Shown: one piece after another, positions 9,487 to 20,900 of the stretch
Position numbering within the stretch: position 1 is the stretch's first letter
Layout of the letters: each line of letters begins with the position of its first letter
NCBI GenBank assembly: GCA_949130485.1
Contig: OX422190.1
Coordinates: 4,353,361-4,417,360, forward strand
From: Agelas oroides
Taxonomy: Eukaryota > Porifera > Demospongiae > Agelasida > Agelasidae
Direction of reading: 5' to 3'
Length of the DNA stretch: 64,000 bases
Position numbers and translations under genes: made by a program
Notes under the pieces: model-generated
Seen by the model: the letters and a program-made list of their open reading frames with translations, nothing else
Databases searched by the model: none
What the model was told of the DNA's origin: nothing

Positions 9487-10666
9487 ATGGCAGCAAGATA
9501 TGTATACATCACTGCAACCAAGAAGGACAACATGGTCCTAGGGATTCAGGGTGGAAGTGACAATCCTGGGGCCAATTTGGATCTGAATCCATTCAGTGGA
9601 CAAGGTACACAGAATGTAGTCTACAGTCCACAGGTTTTGTGTGCACTAGAATGAACCATTGACTTGTCATCCACTATGAGTATTCAAATGCTTGTATGTG
9701 GAGATTATAGCCATGCAGACTATTGGCCATATATAAAAGAAGAGTCCATGGTGTCTGGCTACTTAAACAAGCAATCATAATGTCAGTAGCTTATAACTCT
9801 TTCTTTCAAACAATACCTAGACAATACAAATAACAGCTCCAGTTCTTACAGCTGCCCAAAAGTAATGATTTATAGTATAATATTATGTACGGATAAAGAA
9901 AGCTATAGGTGTGGTTTATGCAGACAGTCACAACAACTCACACTTAAACAAAATGGTCAGAATGAGCACAAATGCATGTGTATTTTTTCTGGCCCTTTTA
10001 CACTTGTTTCCCACTTGGCTTAAAGCACTAGAGTAGCTGAAGAAAGAAATTTGAGACTCAGTGAGGATTCAAATCTCCATGGGTCCTCTGAGTACCAGTG
10101 GGATGGCCTTCTTCACCACTGCCCAGTTCTTAATTGATTACATGCTGTAAGTGATCAAAAATTGCATGGTGGTGAAGGCCAGAAAACAAGGCTACTACAG
10201 GGATGATGTGACTGATGGATTGGAGTGGAGGGTGCCCTAGATGGTATCCCATAAGTACTTCTAAAGACCCTGCTGACTGGATCCAAACTGACGGCATGTA
10301 TAATCTTTTGTTGCCATATTCAATTTTACAGACTCCCAGCTGTGGACATTAGAGTCCACACCAATCCCTGGAGTGTTCTACATAAAGACAAAAATGTCTA
10401 CTGGCTATGTTCTAACGGTTCCTGATAATGCTGAAAGTCGCGACCTTCCAATGATGCAGCCCAAAGTGGAAAGTTATGTTGCAACACAGCTGTGGAAATT
10501 TGTCACTGCCAACAGTGATGCTGACCTCCTAATTCAGAATTACTCTAGGGTTTCGGGCGGGCTTACAATTGATTGCAAGAATGGCAGTTCAGTGGGCCAA
10601 GTGCCCCATTTGTGGGCTCGCCAGGATGGCAATGACAACCAGAAATTTTATGTGACAATTCAGTAG
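9487..10666 (+). CDS. Small beta-trefoil (ricin-B-lectin-like) protein, two coding exons
   Basis: Coding exons 9487-9604 and 10332-10666 join in phase (donor CAAG|GTAC, acceptor TTTTACAG|AC) to give 150 codons plus stop. The start at 9487 directly follows a splice acceptor. The protein opens MAARYVYITATKKDNMVLGI and shows the repeated beta-trefoil signature. GIQGGSDNPGANLDL leads into QLW just after the exon junction; LLIQNYSRVSGGLTIDCKNG leads into PHLW and NQKFYV near the end. Beta-trefoils of this class usually bind carbohydrate; that function is inferred from the fold. There is no signal peptide, so it looks cytosolic or non-classically secreted. About 150 residues equals one trefoil domain. 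The intron (9605-10331) holds a short hairpin but no other feature. Confidence 0.75.
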
Positions 10667-11131
10667 AAATGTTGGCATGACAGGAACCCGAACTTGTTGA
10701 TAGACTATTAATTTCATTATTATATATAACATCTAGTTTATGATCCTGCATTTTCTTTGATCATTACAATGAGATCCTATGCCATTACATAATATTAGTA
10801 TGATGGATATATATGACAGTACAGCATATTCATATTACTTACATGCCTGCACACCAGGACTGGGTATAGACTTTGAGGGAGAACACACAATGTTTATTTA
10901 TTGCTCAGTGGTGACCTAGCTCCAACCAATCAGATGAGCATTTTAGCTGCACATTGTAAACCTTGCAAGAAGTTATGGGGAACTTCATGAACTATCATAT
11001 TGTATACCATATGTACTACCAGTGGACATAAATACATATCTAATTATTATATTTATAGAGCAACAACCTCCATTCTCATTTTCATGGAAAGTTGAGCCTC
11101 AGTCCCATGCACTTGGGGCAGCTGATTTGGC
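10667..11131. other. Intergenic, nothing recognised
   Basis: AT-rich sequence after the beta-trefoil stop. No canonical AATAAA signal is obvious close to the stop, and no open frame with exon-like borders is seen. Confidence 0.4.
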
Positions 11132-11576
11132 TAGCCTCGCTCCCAGCTTCCCGCTCTAGAATGCGAACATGTGGGGAGAGCCTGATATAATTTCTCATGT
11201 GAGCATGACATAATATTGGAAAAGGACCATAACAAAAAGGCAACATTTGGCATGTTGTTCAACCAACTATACATCCAACACTTGGTGTGTATGCTAGTTG
11301 CCCCCGCTAGCTAGATACGTAGCGTTCTCACAGGAGGGTGGTAGAGAGGGTTTAAGTGTATGTGGACATACACAGGGTTCAGAACAGCTATTAGCTGTTG
11401 TGGACATACACTTAAACCCTCTCTACCCTTGACGTTGCTAGTTAGTTAAATTGATTTTATCCATAGGAATGGGTTACACAGGAGGTCATTCATGTGAGAA
11501 AGAAATACCAGGCTCTCCCCACCTTCATGATTGCCATGCTTGCATTCCAGAGTGGGGGAGCCTGGAAATGAGGCTA
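11132..11576. mobile_element. MITE of the TAGCCTCGTTCCCAG family, long form
   Basis: Begins TAGCCTCGCTCCCAG and ends in the inverse CTGGAAATGAGGCTA. The interior includes GAGGGTGGTAGAGAGGGTTTA and CAGAACAGC, shared with the copies at 15255-15648 and 57309-57705. Length 445 bp, no coding capacity. Confidence 0.75.
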
Positions 11577-12758
11577 TGATTTGGCTACACTTTTGTTCAA
11601 CTTCTTTGTAGCCAGAGATACAAGTTGAATACATGCATGAGCCTGCATGGGTTATGTATTCTCACAACTACCTGCGTATATGCAACTGAGACAGAGAACA
11701 GCCACATGTAGCTCAGTCCATGAAAGAAGGGGATCATAAAAGCAGTCTACTTCAATGGACTCTCTAAATGGAACACTTCCTCCAAGCTGGGATTCAACTG
11801 GCTGAGTTATAACTGAGAAAGCACTCAACTGCATCATAGCTCACAGTTAGCAGACTCTAGCTGTAGGTTTTTTTATGCTCTCGGCCATTTGGTGACTATC
11901 ACAACTTAATAATGCAACAGCTTTTTATGGCAAGCTAGAACAGAGCTTGCCACTCCTACATACTCACCGGGTAGCTCTAGCAGGTGATACACCTTTTGCT
12001 TTGTTTACCCTGCTTAAGTTTGTGCCTGTGCTTGTGCCATGTACCCAAGGATGTACCCTACACTTGAGAAAAGCTCCTACCTAAACAATTGGCACTTCAG
12101 GGCAGAAACCTACAGCAGGTTGTTCTGAGGGGGTCTGAGCACTAGTATTGCACCAGAACTCATAGTTATAAAACAAAACTATTATCAGCTGAGGTCATCT
12201 CTCTATACCATAATGCTACAATTTTATGTGTAAGCTACATTTACGCATAATACGTGAGCCGGCATCTGTGCGCATAAATTTGCACATGCACAATTTTGTG
12301 CATGTGTGTAAAACAGCTGGAGTGGTTGTAGTGAATTATCTGCTTACATTCATAACAAGTAGTCTACTCCCTTAGCCACAGACCCACAAGGTTGTATGCA
12401 TGTTTTAAGAAGGCCTAGAGAATGGACTCCCAGACACAGACACCACATATATAAATAAAAACTGCATAAAGAAGTTGTGAGGTTTGTTTGTTAATTCATT
12501 ACTTGCATACAATTGTACAATCATGTATAAGCATACGGTATTATTTTTGTGGCAGCAACCATGATGAGCTATGTCTAGAAGTGTCTTGTAGTCATTTAGT
12601 CCCTGAATGAAGGGTGTGTATTTTAATGGGTATAAGTATTAATGCAATGAAATACCCCTCTGATAAGTCCTGTTGGCTTGAAGTTGAGTGCTATTTTCAT
12701 ACATGTATATACCACAAAAATAGCTTCATTGTCTAGCCTTCGTTGCTACATGTAAAAT
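11577..12758. other. Intergenic stretch downstream of FTSJ1
   Basis: No supported gene. Contains short AT-rich segments and several small inverted motifs only. It holds the 3' end of the FTSJ1 transcript, whose polyadenylation site I cannot place. Confidence 0.4.
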
Positions 12759-13049
12759 CTATTGACTTTGCTCCTCCTCCTTCAAAGCTACCAAACTTGG
12801 CAACTCTTGCTGTTGCAGGCTTTTAATAGTCTCTCCTGATGTTCCAGTCAAGGGACCCACTGACGAGATCTCTTGGCTAGTACCTGCATTGTCTTCCCTT
12901 CTAGCCTCTTCACTTGTAGTTTGTAAGTCTACAGTGTGGCTTGATGCATCTAGGAGGTTGGTCTTCTTCAGCTTACAAGCTGTCTCGTAGGGTGGCTTGA
13001 TAGGAGATTGGGTGGGAGTCAGAGGCTCATACGGCTTATCATCACTACC
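12759..13049 (-). CDS. FTSJ1: FTSJ1 last coding exon
   Basis: 291 nt after GGTTACAG, encoding [20 protein letters not shown], then YETACKLKK and a low-complexity acidic tail rich in S, T, E and Q ending EEEQSQ. The proline-rich PPT/PTQ-P-I-PPY segment matches the FTSJ1 tail; the rest is lineage-specific. A partial copy lies at 7406-7557. Confidence 0.92.
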   Translation of the reverse strand, partial: GSDDKPYEPLTPTQSPIKPPYETACKLKKTNLLDASSHTVDLQTTSEEARREDNAGTSQEISSVGPLTGTSGETIKSLQQQELPSLVALKEEEQSQ

Positions 13050-16000
13050 CTGTAACCATGGAAACGAGTTATAAAGATGGCAACATAGCATGTGATAAGA
13101 AATGAGGGGCTATATGACACATCAAGGTGGTTAACTATATGTTGGATGGCAGAGGAGGATGTGCGTTTGTGTAGCTCATCACTTTATGTCAGTTGCCCAC
13201 CATTTTGGATGGTATCATGTACAGCTAGCACTTACCATTTTCTACATGTAGTTGGCTCCAGCATAGTGTTGTCTAACCACTGGATGGCACTGCTGGGCTT
13301 GAGTCCATTATTCCAGAATAATTTCTGGAATAATGAGGCTATTAATTTTGGCCAGCAAGATTAATGCAGTAGAAAGTGGGAATAATCTGCATAAGAGTGT
13401 GGCAAAGTGTATCACTCAATGAACAACGACATCACTCACTTCAGGTCCATGTTATGTTAAGGTATAACAAATGTGATAGGGATTTCTTGTCATTGTGTGT
13501 ATGTGATTTACTTGTTGGGTCATTCATGTCAGTGATACTGCTTAGTGGGGAGCATAACAGGAACAGAATCAGCTAGTATAATAGGATGAAATCGGAGAAA
13601 TTCGGATTAGAATAATGTTGGAAATTGTCCACAAGCCTAGACTGAACTGTTGGATTGAACTACTGGATTTGATTCATTCTTATAACCTCCACCCTGAATT
13701 GGTTACAGGCCTATTAACTGTTTCCATGCAACTTCGGTTGTTACATGCTACAATAGGTCGAAGGGACCCATGGGCAACCTCTAAAGAATTTGGATGCAAC
13801 ATAGTCTGCTACAAGCTACATTTGCTAGTTCACTGCATGTTTGCACATGTAGCACAAATAAAGTAAATGTAGTAGCCTATAGTACAGCACATGGAGACAT
13901 TTGGTAGATGCAGTAGCCTATAGTACAGCACATGGAGACATTTGGTAGATGCAGTAGCCTATAATACAGCACATAGAGACATTTGGTAGATGCAGTAGCC
14001 TATAATACAGCACATAGAGACATTTGGTAGATGCAGTAGCCTATAATACAGCACATAGAGACATTTGGTAGATGCAGTAGCCTATAATACAGCACAGGAG
14101 ACATTCGGTAAACCAGTCAGCACTAGTCTATTTCCAGGACTTTTTCCAAGGCTACATTTGTACTTCAGGACTACATGCAATTGTAGTACTCTTCACCCTG
14201 ACACTGGTATTCTGGACACACACCGTGACACTTCCTTGCTTCTACCTTTCACACTCGAAAACTGTCCCACACGCTGTTTACTATGAAGAACTGTTTTGCA
14301 GCCATCCAGCAGCCATCCAGCAGCCATACAGTGAGAAGCCTCAGACATGTGACCAATTTGGCACATCTGATTGGCTGGAGGTCATGTGACATGAGTAATT
14401 TAAGTTCAATGGTTACTCCAGTAATCTAGTCCAGCAGTCCAGATCCAGTCCATAATCCAGTCCAGTGATTAGACATGTCTGGCCTCATTCCCAGCCCTCT
14501 GCCAAGATTTTGCATTATGGAAATGTAATGGAAAGCTTCAACTTCAGATTATGCAGAGAGTATTCTTGTTCCAGCAACTATTTGAGTAGAGACTAGGGTG
14601 GGACTGTCTCCAGAAACGTTTCCAGAAACAGAACCTAACCTGACCCTAACCCTAACCCCGCAGAAACAATTAGAGGGTCGAGCTCCTGGGCCCTGTCCAG
14701 CATTTCGTTGTTTTTACCTGTACTGGATAGTTCATGTCTGAGTCAAATCCACTGAGATCTCCAGAAGCCAAGAAGGGAACAATAACCCTGTTGACTCCAG
14801 TCAAATCATTCAAGGCACCTACACAAGGACAGTAGGATAATCTGAAGTGAGGTATAATACTATAATATATGCACAAGCTACTTACCATGTTTTTGATCTA
14901 GGAGGGGATTGGCCATTGTGGGAGTGTAGCCAGGTGGAGGTTTGTAGTTCTGGCACACAACAAATGCCTCTGATGAAGAAACATCAAGTCAAATTAGCTT
15001 TCAGTGTGCTACACATACGAACAATCGATGAACCACGTTGCTAAGAGTCAGAAGTGACTGGAAAATGGAGATCACTACTTCACACAAAAAGATAGTGAGG
15101 TAGCTGGCCATGCATCCATACTGTGGGATTAGCAACTTTGATGTAGAGTCTTCATGCATCTGGGTTCCTGCTCCCAAAAAATTTTCACTGCAAAACTGTC
15201 TGTTTACCTGTTTATATATCACCACATGTCATCAATGGTAGAATCACCAATATTTAGCCTTGTACCCAGGCTCCCCTGCTCCAGAACGCAACTATTGAAG
15301 TTGTGTGGGTGGGGAGAGCTTGATATATTTTTTTTCACATGAGAACCGTCAAGGGTAGAAAAGGGGTAGAAAGACCTTAATTGTGCGTGGGTGTCCCTGA
15401 AGACTCAGAACAGCAGAAAGAGCAAAGGTAGTGGGTGACTTACTTCACATATCTAGCTAGTGAGGAGGAAATATCCTACACACCAAGCATTGAGTGTATA
15501 GTCTAGTTGGATCAATGGAGTGTAAACGTTACCTTCAGTTCTGAAAATTTAGTCTCCTTTTGATTATGTCATGCTCACGTGAGAGAAAAGATACCAGGCT
15601 CTCCCTGCATATTTGGGTTCCAGAGTGGGGGAGCCTGGAATGAGGCTAACCTATATTACGTATGTTCATGTGTAAGGGTCATCTCTGTGAATTCCATGCT
15701 GTAAGCAACAGCACATAAGCACATTTGAACTTGACCATACAAGTATACTATTCTGCAGGCTACGATTTTTGCTCCCAAAGTGTCTACATTAATAATTATT
15801 GGAGGCATTAATTCCACTGTGAACCTATGCAATGAACACACATTTTTATACCTATGCTGGAGTTTCTGCTGCTGCGTGGCTTGCAACAGGTGACCTTCTC
15901 AAAGAACAGTTTCAGTTGGGAGTAGAGTAGCTGCACATCCTTGCCTCGAAAAATCTTGGCGACAAAGTTTCCCCCTTCCCTCAGGACGTGAGTGGTAATA

Positions 16001-16729
16001 TTTAGTGCCTATGATATAATGGAGGAGAAGCAGAAGAATGTGGGACAAATTTTCGCAGCAAGCCAGTTCAATCTCACAAAATTTTGTGGTGATTCACCAA
16101 GCATGATAGGGAGCTAGATAGGGAGTTGTGTTGAATGCCTGCAGTGGACAACTTTGTCAGTGTGGTTCTGGGTGTATTGGTTTGTGGCACTAAAGCAGCA
16201 ACCTTGCAAGCCAGCAAAAGTATGCTGGCTGATGATTTGGCATGGACAGCAGCAGAGTGTGCTGGCTTGTGAGGCTGACTAGGCGTGGACAGCAGCAAGC
16301 TGAACCAAGAAAGACAGTGGGCCCTTGGGGGATGGTAGCTGTATTTCATGTGGTGGCTATTGTACTAGCAACATGGCTCACAGACACGCACATGGATCCA
16401 TAATTGGTATTGTCTATAGGCTAACTTGTCACAAATTTTACACAAATGTATTTGATTGTGAAAAATGCTAAAATTAACCCCCTACAAAAACCATACAGTT
16501 TGTGTAAATCTCGTACTCTCCCCCCCTCCCCCCCTCCCTCTCCCTTCCTTCCCCCATAGGCAATGCACTCACAGCCAACAGTAGCTGAGCTTGGATGTAC
16601 TCATCCATGTCGTGTAGCCCAGTCACATCTGGTGCACCATCACACACCACTAGGTCTGCCTTGCCCCCTTCAAAATGGCCCACAATCTCGTGAGCAGTTG
16701 ATTCCTGATTTTGATAAGGATGATGCATG

Positions 16730-16807
<78 letters not shown>

Positions 16808-17926
16808 CACGTGCGTGTGTGTGCGTGTGCATGCATGTATACGTGCAGTATGAGTTCTACCATAGAAGCCACTGAATGCTACAGTTTATGGACAAGGTTC
16901 ATTGGCTATGACAAAGTAAGTGTCTGCAATAGCTTCACAGTTCATACCCAGGTACAGTCAGTGTCTGGGTATGAAGCTAGTGTCTGCATTCTCAAATCAA
17001 GCAAGAAACAATAGTTACATCTAGTGGCATCACAAATGTCATTAGTGTGATTACAAACTGTTCATGGTGGGATAGCACTATATAGTCATTCTCACTTTGG
17101 TGATGTCTCCATGTATCTGAATCACTCCAGGGATAGGTGCCATTAACTGCAAGTCCACTGAAACAATCTTCACATCTGCATTCTCTGTGGGCCTGTACAC
17201 CAAGATATGCAGTAGAATGTAGTTTAATGACAGTTAAACTAAGTTAACATCCGGAGGTGGGGCAGGGTAGCCGGTTTGGCGCCAATCAAAGAGATAATCA
17301 AATTACGCATGCGTGAAACGTGATCTCGGTCCCGCAGCACTAGCTGGTCATCTAACAGCGTTATTCTGGTCGCTCCAGCACCCGGCTTTACTTCCTCTCC
17401 AGCGCTAGCTACATTGACTACGATGGCAACGGAGGCAGATCCGACCAAAGAGGGCGGCGAATCAAGCCATCCCATTCCCGACAACCTCCTCGAGGACCTG
17501 GCGGAGAGGGTTTTCCACCTCGTCCAACAACGACAACAGCCTCGCCAGGCAGGAGGCGGTGGCCAGACGCAGGAAGGTAGCGGGGACCAGTCCCGCCCAG
17601 AAAGCGGCGACCAAACCCAATCAACCAGTCGCGACCGGTCAGAGCCACGTAGCGGGGATCAACCCCCCTCGCAAGGTGAGCATAAGGGACAGGAGGGCCC
17701 TCTTCCGTGGCGCAGGCAAGGCATGTTGAATGTACAGCCCCCCCCCCCCCCCCCCATCCCTTCTCTCACCTGTGCGTGGGAGTCAGCAATGGAGTCCCGG
17801 AAACTGACAATGGTGTCAATCCCGCCGCCCCCCCCCCCCCCCCCCCCCTCCCCTTAGTAATATGCCTTCACAGGTGCATTCCTGTTCACTCAATACCAGC
17901 AGAACAGCCCCCCCCCCCCCCCCTCT

Positions 17927-17957
<31 letters not shown>

Positions 17958-20900
17958 CTCACCAATGCACAGTCACATGCCAACAGGGATCAGGTGGGCG
18001 TAGGCCCCTCCTCCTTCCACTCCAGGAAAGGGGTGTGATTCAGCAAGGGGGGAGGCTGCCACACCCACCCAACCCCACAGGCACACCTATACACTCACAC
18101 ACACACACAGGCACACACACAGACAGACAAGCACATGCATTAACATACTCCTACCTTCCCAGGACTGAAGGCGTGGCCACCTGCTGTATCATACAAGAGA
18201 CCAGCATGGCTCTAGGTAACCAGGTCTCATTACAGTGCCAACGCAGAGCAGCCCAGTCCAATCACTGTTGGACTTAAAAGCCAAGGCAGCAGATGAGGTG
18301 TACCATACCCAGGCAGCACGTCCGTTACACCAGTCGACCAGGAGCACAGTCTCCAGGTTACATTACAGTTAGGCCCATAGCCTGTAGCCAGGCGCATGGC
18401 CTCAGATTGCAACACAGGCCTGTTGACCAGGAGTATGGCCTCCAGGTCATAGTCCAGTTAGACCAGTAGACCAGGAGCACGGTCTCCAGGTCGCAATGCA
18501 GGGCAGCTGGTAGACCAGGAGTACAGTCTCCAGGTCACAATGCAGTTTAGCTGGCAGACCAGGAGTGCAGTCTCCAGGTCGCAATGCAGTTCGGCTGGTA
18601 GACCAGGAGTACAGTCTCCAGGTCGCAATGCAGTTCAGCTAGTAAACCAGAAGTACAGTCTCCAGGTTGCAATGGAGTTCAGCTGGTAGACCAGGAGTAC
18701 AGTCTCCAGGTCACAATGCAGTTAAACCTGTTGAGGGGGATGGCTTCCAGGTTGTAGTGCAGTTAGGCCAGAGACCAGAAGCACAGTGTCTGTGTCGCAA
18801 AAAAAGGAGCATGGTCTCCAGGTCGCAATGAAGTTCAGCTGGGAGACCAGGAGTGCAGTCTCCAGGTCGCAATGCAGTTAAGCCTGTTGACCAGGGGATG
18901 GCCACCAGGTTGTAGTGCAGTTAGGCCAGTAGACCAGGAGTCCAGTCTCCAGGTCACGAAGAAGTTCAGCCGGCAGACCAGGAGCATGGTCTCCAGGTCG
19001 CAACAAAGTTCAGCTGGTAGACCAGGAGTACAGTCTCCAGGTCACATGCAAGGCAATTAAACCTGTTGACTAGGACTATGGCCTCCAGGTCGTGGCACAG
19101 CAAGGCCAGTAGACAAGGAGCACAGTCTCCACGTTACAATGTGATTTGGCCAGTATAGACTGGGGGCACGGTCTCCAGGTTGCAATGCAACTAGGCAGGT
19201 AGATTATAGGAGCACAGTCTCCAGGTCCAACCAAGAGCAGGCTCTCTGGGTCACAAGGTAGCTAAACCAGCAGGCCAGGAGTATGGCCTCCAAGTGGCGG
19301 TGCAATTAAGCCGGTAGACCAGGAGCATGGTCTCCAGCCCAGCAGCTCACAAAAAAAAAAAAAAAAAAAAAAAGATAATTTATATATGTATATATAATAT
19401 AATTATATTTATTATCCAGTTCATATTTCTACAACAGTATTTTCCTATTCCCGTGCCGTGCAATATCACACGATATTGCACGGGTAGTTATTGCACGGGT
19501 AGTTATTGCACGGGCCCTGAGGCTATATACGCGCGATATCCTAGCAACCAGCGTGCGCTTTAATTAGAACCAGTGCGTTCGAACGGCGAGTTACTCGGGA
19601 CTTGGTGAGAAGAGACACGACGCTGTTGTGGTAATGGATAATAAATACTTTATTACACTCGTTAGCGTGCATATCGCGGTTATTGCACTCGTGGGCTGCA
19701 TTTTCACTCGCCTTCGGCTCGTGAAAATACCACGCCCACTCGTGCAATAACTCGCGATATTGCACGCTAACTCGTGTAATAAGGTATATATATACATAGG
19801 TATATACATATTACCTGTCAATAGGGCAGTGGTCCCCCGGGTAGGTAAGTGCTAGTTGGTCTCCATCGTTCATGAGCCGCCTTCCCCTCCCCTTCCCATT
19901 ATTGCAGGTGTTGTGTTTGGGGTAATACCCCAGCAATCTCTGTTGTCAGATGTGCCAATTTTTGCTGCGGGGGACAAGTCAGGGACTTCCTTGACACTCC
20001 CTAAGGAAGCAGTCCAGCCAATCATGGCGAATATCGCCACTCCACAAGAGTCAGGTTCTTTGGTGAATCTCTGGCTGCCCCAGGCTGTGCAAGGGGGTGC
20101 AGGCAAAACGCAGAAGGTGTGGGTGGGAGATGGCTTCCCCCCTATTCCAAAAAAGGTGCATGAGCGCATTATTGCATGGGAGTATGTTGACTTGGGTGAC
20201 CTGCATCAAGCTGGAACATGGGAAACACTGAATCCAGAGCCAGACCCACAGCAAGTCGTCATCCTGCAAGGGATTGAAGTGGCACGGGCAAAGCGTAGGC
20301 CAATCAAGGACATCTACACCTGGATCCAATGCTTTGCAATATATATGGCAGCCATGGCCAAACATGACCCAGGCTCAATCCCTGAAATGTTGGCCTTCAT
20401 GCTGACAATCATGAAGGCACAGAAAGAGTTCAAGGAGCCAGCCTGGAGGCTGTATGATGTCGCATATAGGGAGAAGGCAGCGGCCACTGGGAACAAAAAA
20501 TGGTCTCAAATAGACCCCTTCCTGTACAACCAGCTTTTTACAGGGAGGGCCAATGAGATAGCCTTCTGTCAACATTGCCACTCAACTACCCACACTTCGG
20601 ATACCTGCAAGGAGGCTCCGCCAAGGAAAAGACCAGCCATAGCCGGAGATAACTCACAGCATCGTGGATGGGACCCTCCACACCCACGTCCATCAGGCCC
20701 AGTATGCTGGCAGTACAACCAGGGCCACTGCTCCTTTCAGCCAAATTGTCGCTTTCGCCATGTTTGCTCAGCCTGCAAACGCCCTCACCCCCTTGTGTAC
20801 TGCCCTAGAGCATCTCGGGGAGGGCCCCAGACCTCAGGTCCAACAGCCCAGAAGGGAGAGAAAGCAAAGGACACAAGGGCCAATATATAATCGCAGCTGA

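Larger units (their letters stand above)
17676..19907 (+). other. Proposed 2.2-kb intron within gag, filled with repeats
   Basis: Contains C homopolymers (about 17739-17755, 17828-17849 and 17908-17922), a (CT)n/(CA)n stretch (17925-17955), a 44-bp minisatellite, an A-run and a palindromic MITE. No long coding frame is credible inside it. Confidence 0.5.

Noticed and set aside
14641..14657. Telomere end
   Set aside because: Only two to three CCCTAA units inside an intron of FTSJ1.
16474..17014. Long His-Thr and Cys-Val frames
   Set aside because: They read a (TG)n tract; only the FTSJ1 exon 4 part (16573-16704, minus) is coding.
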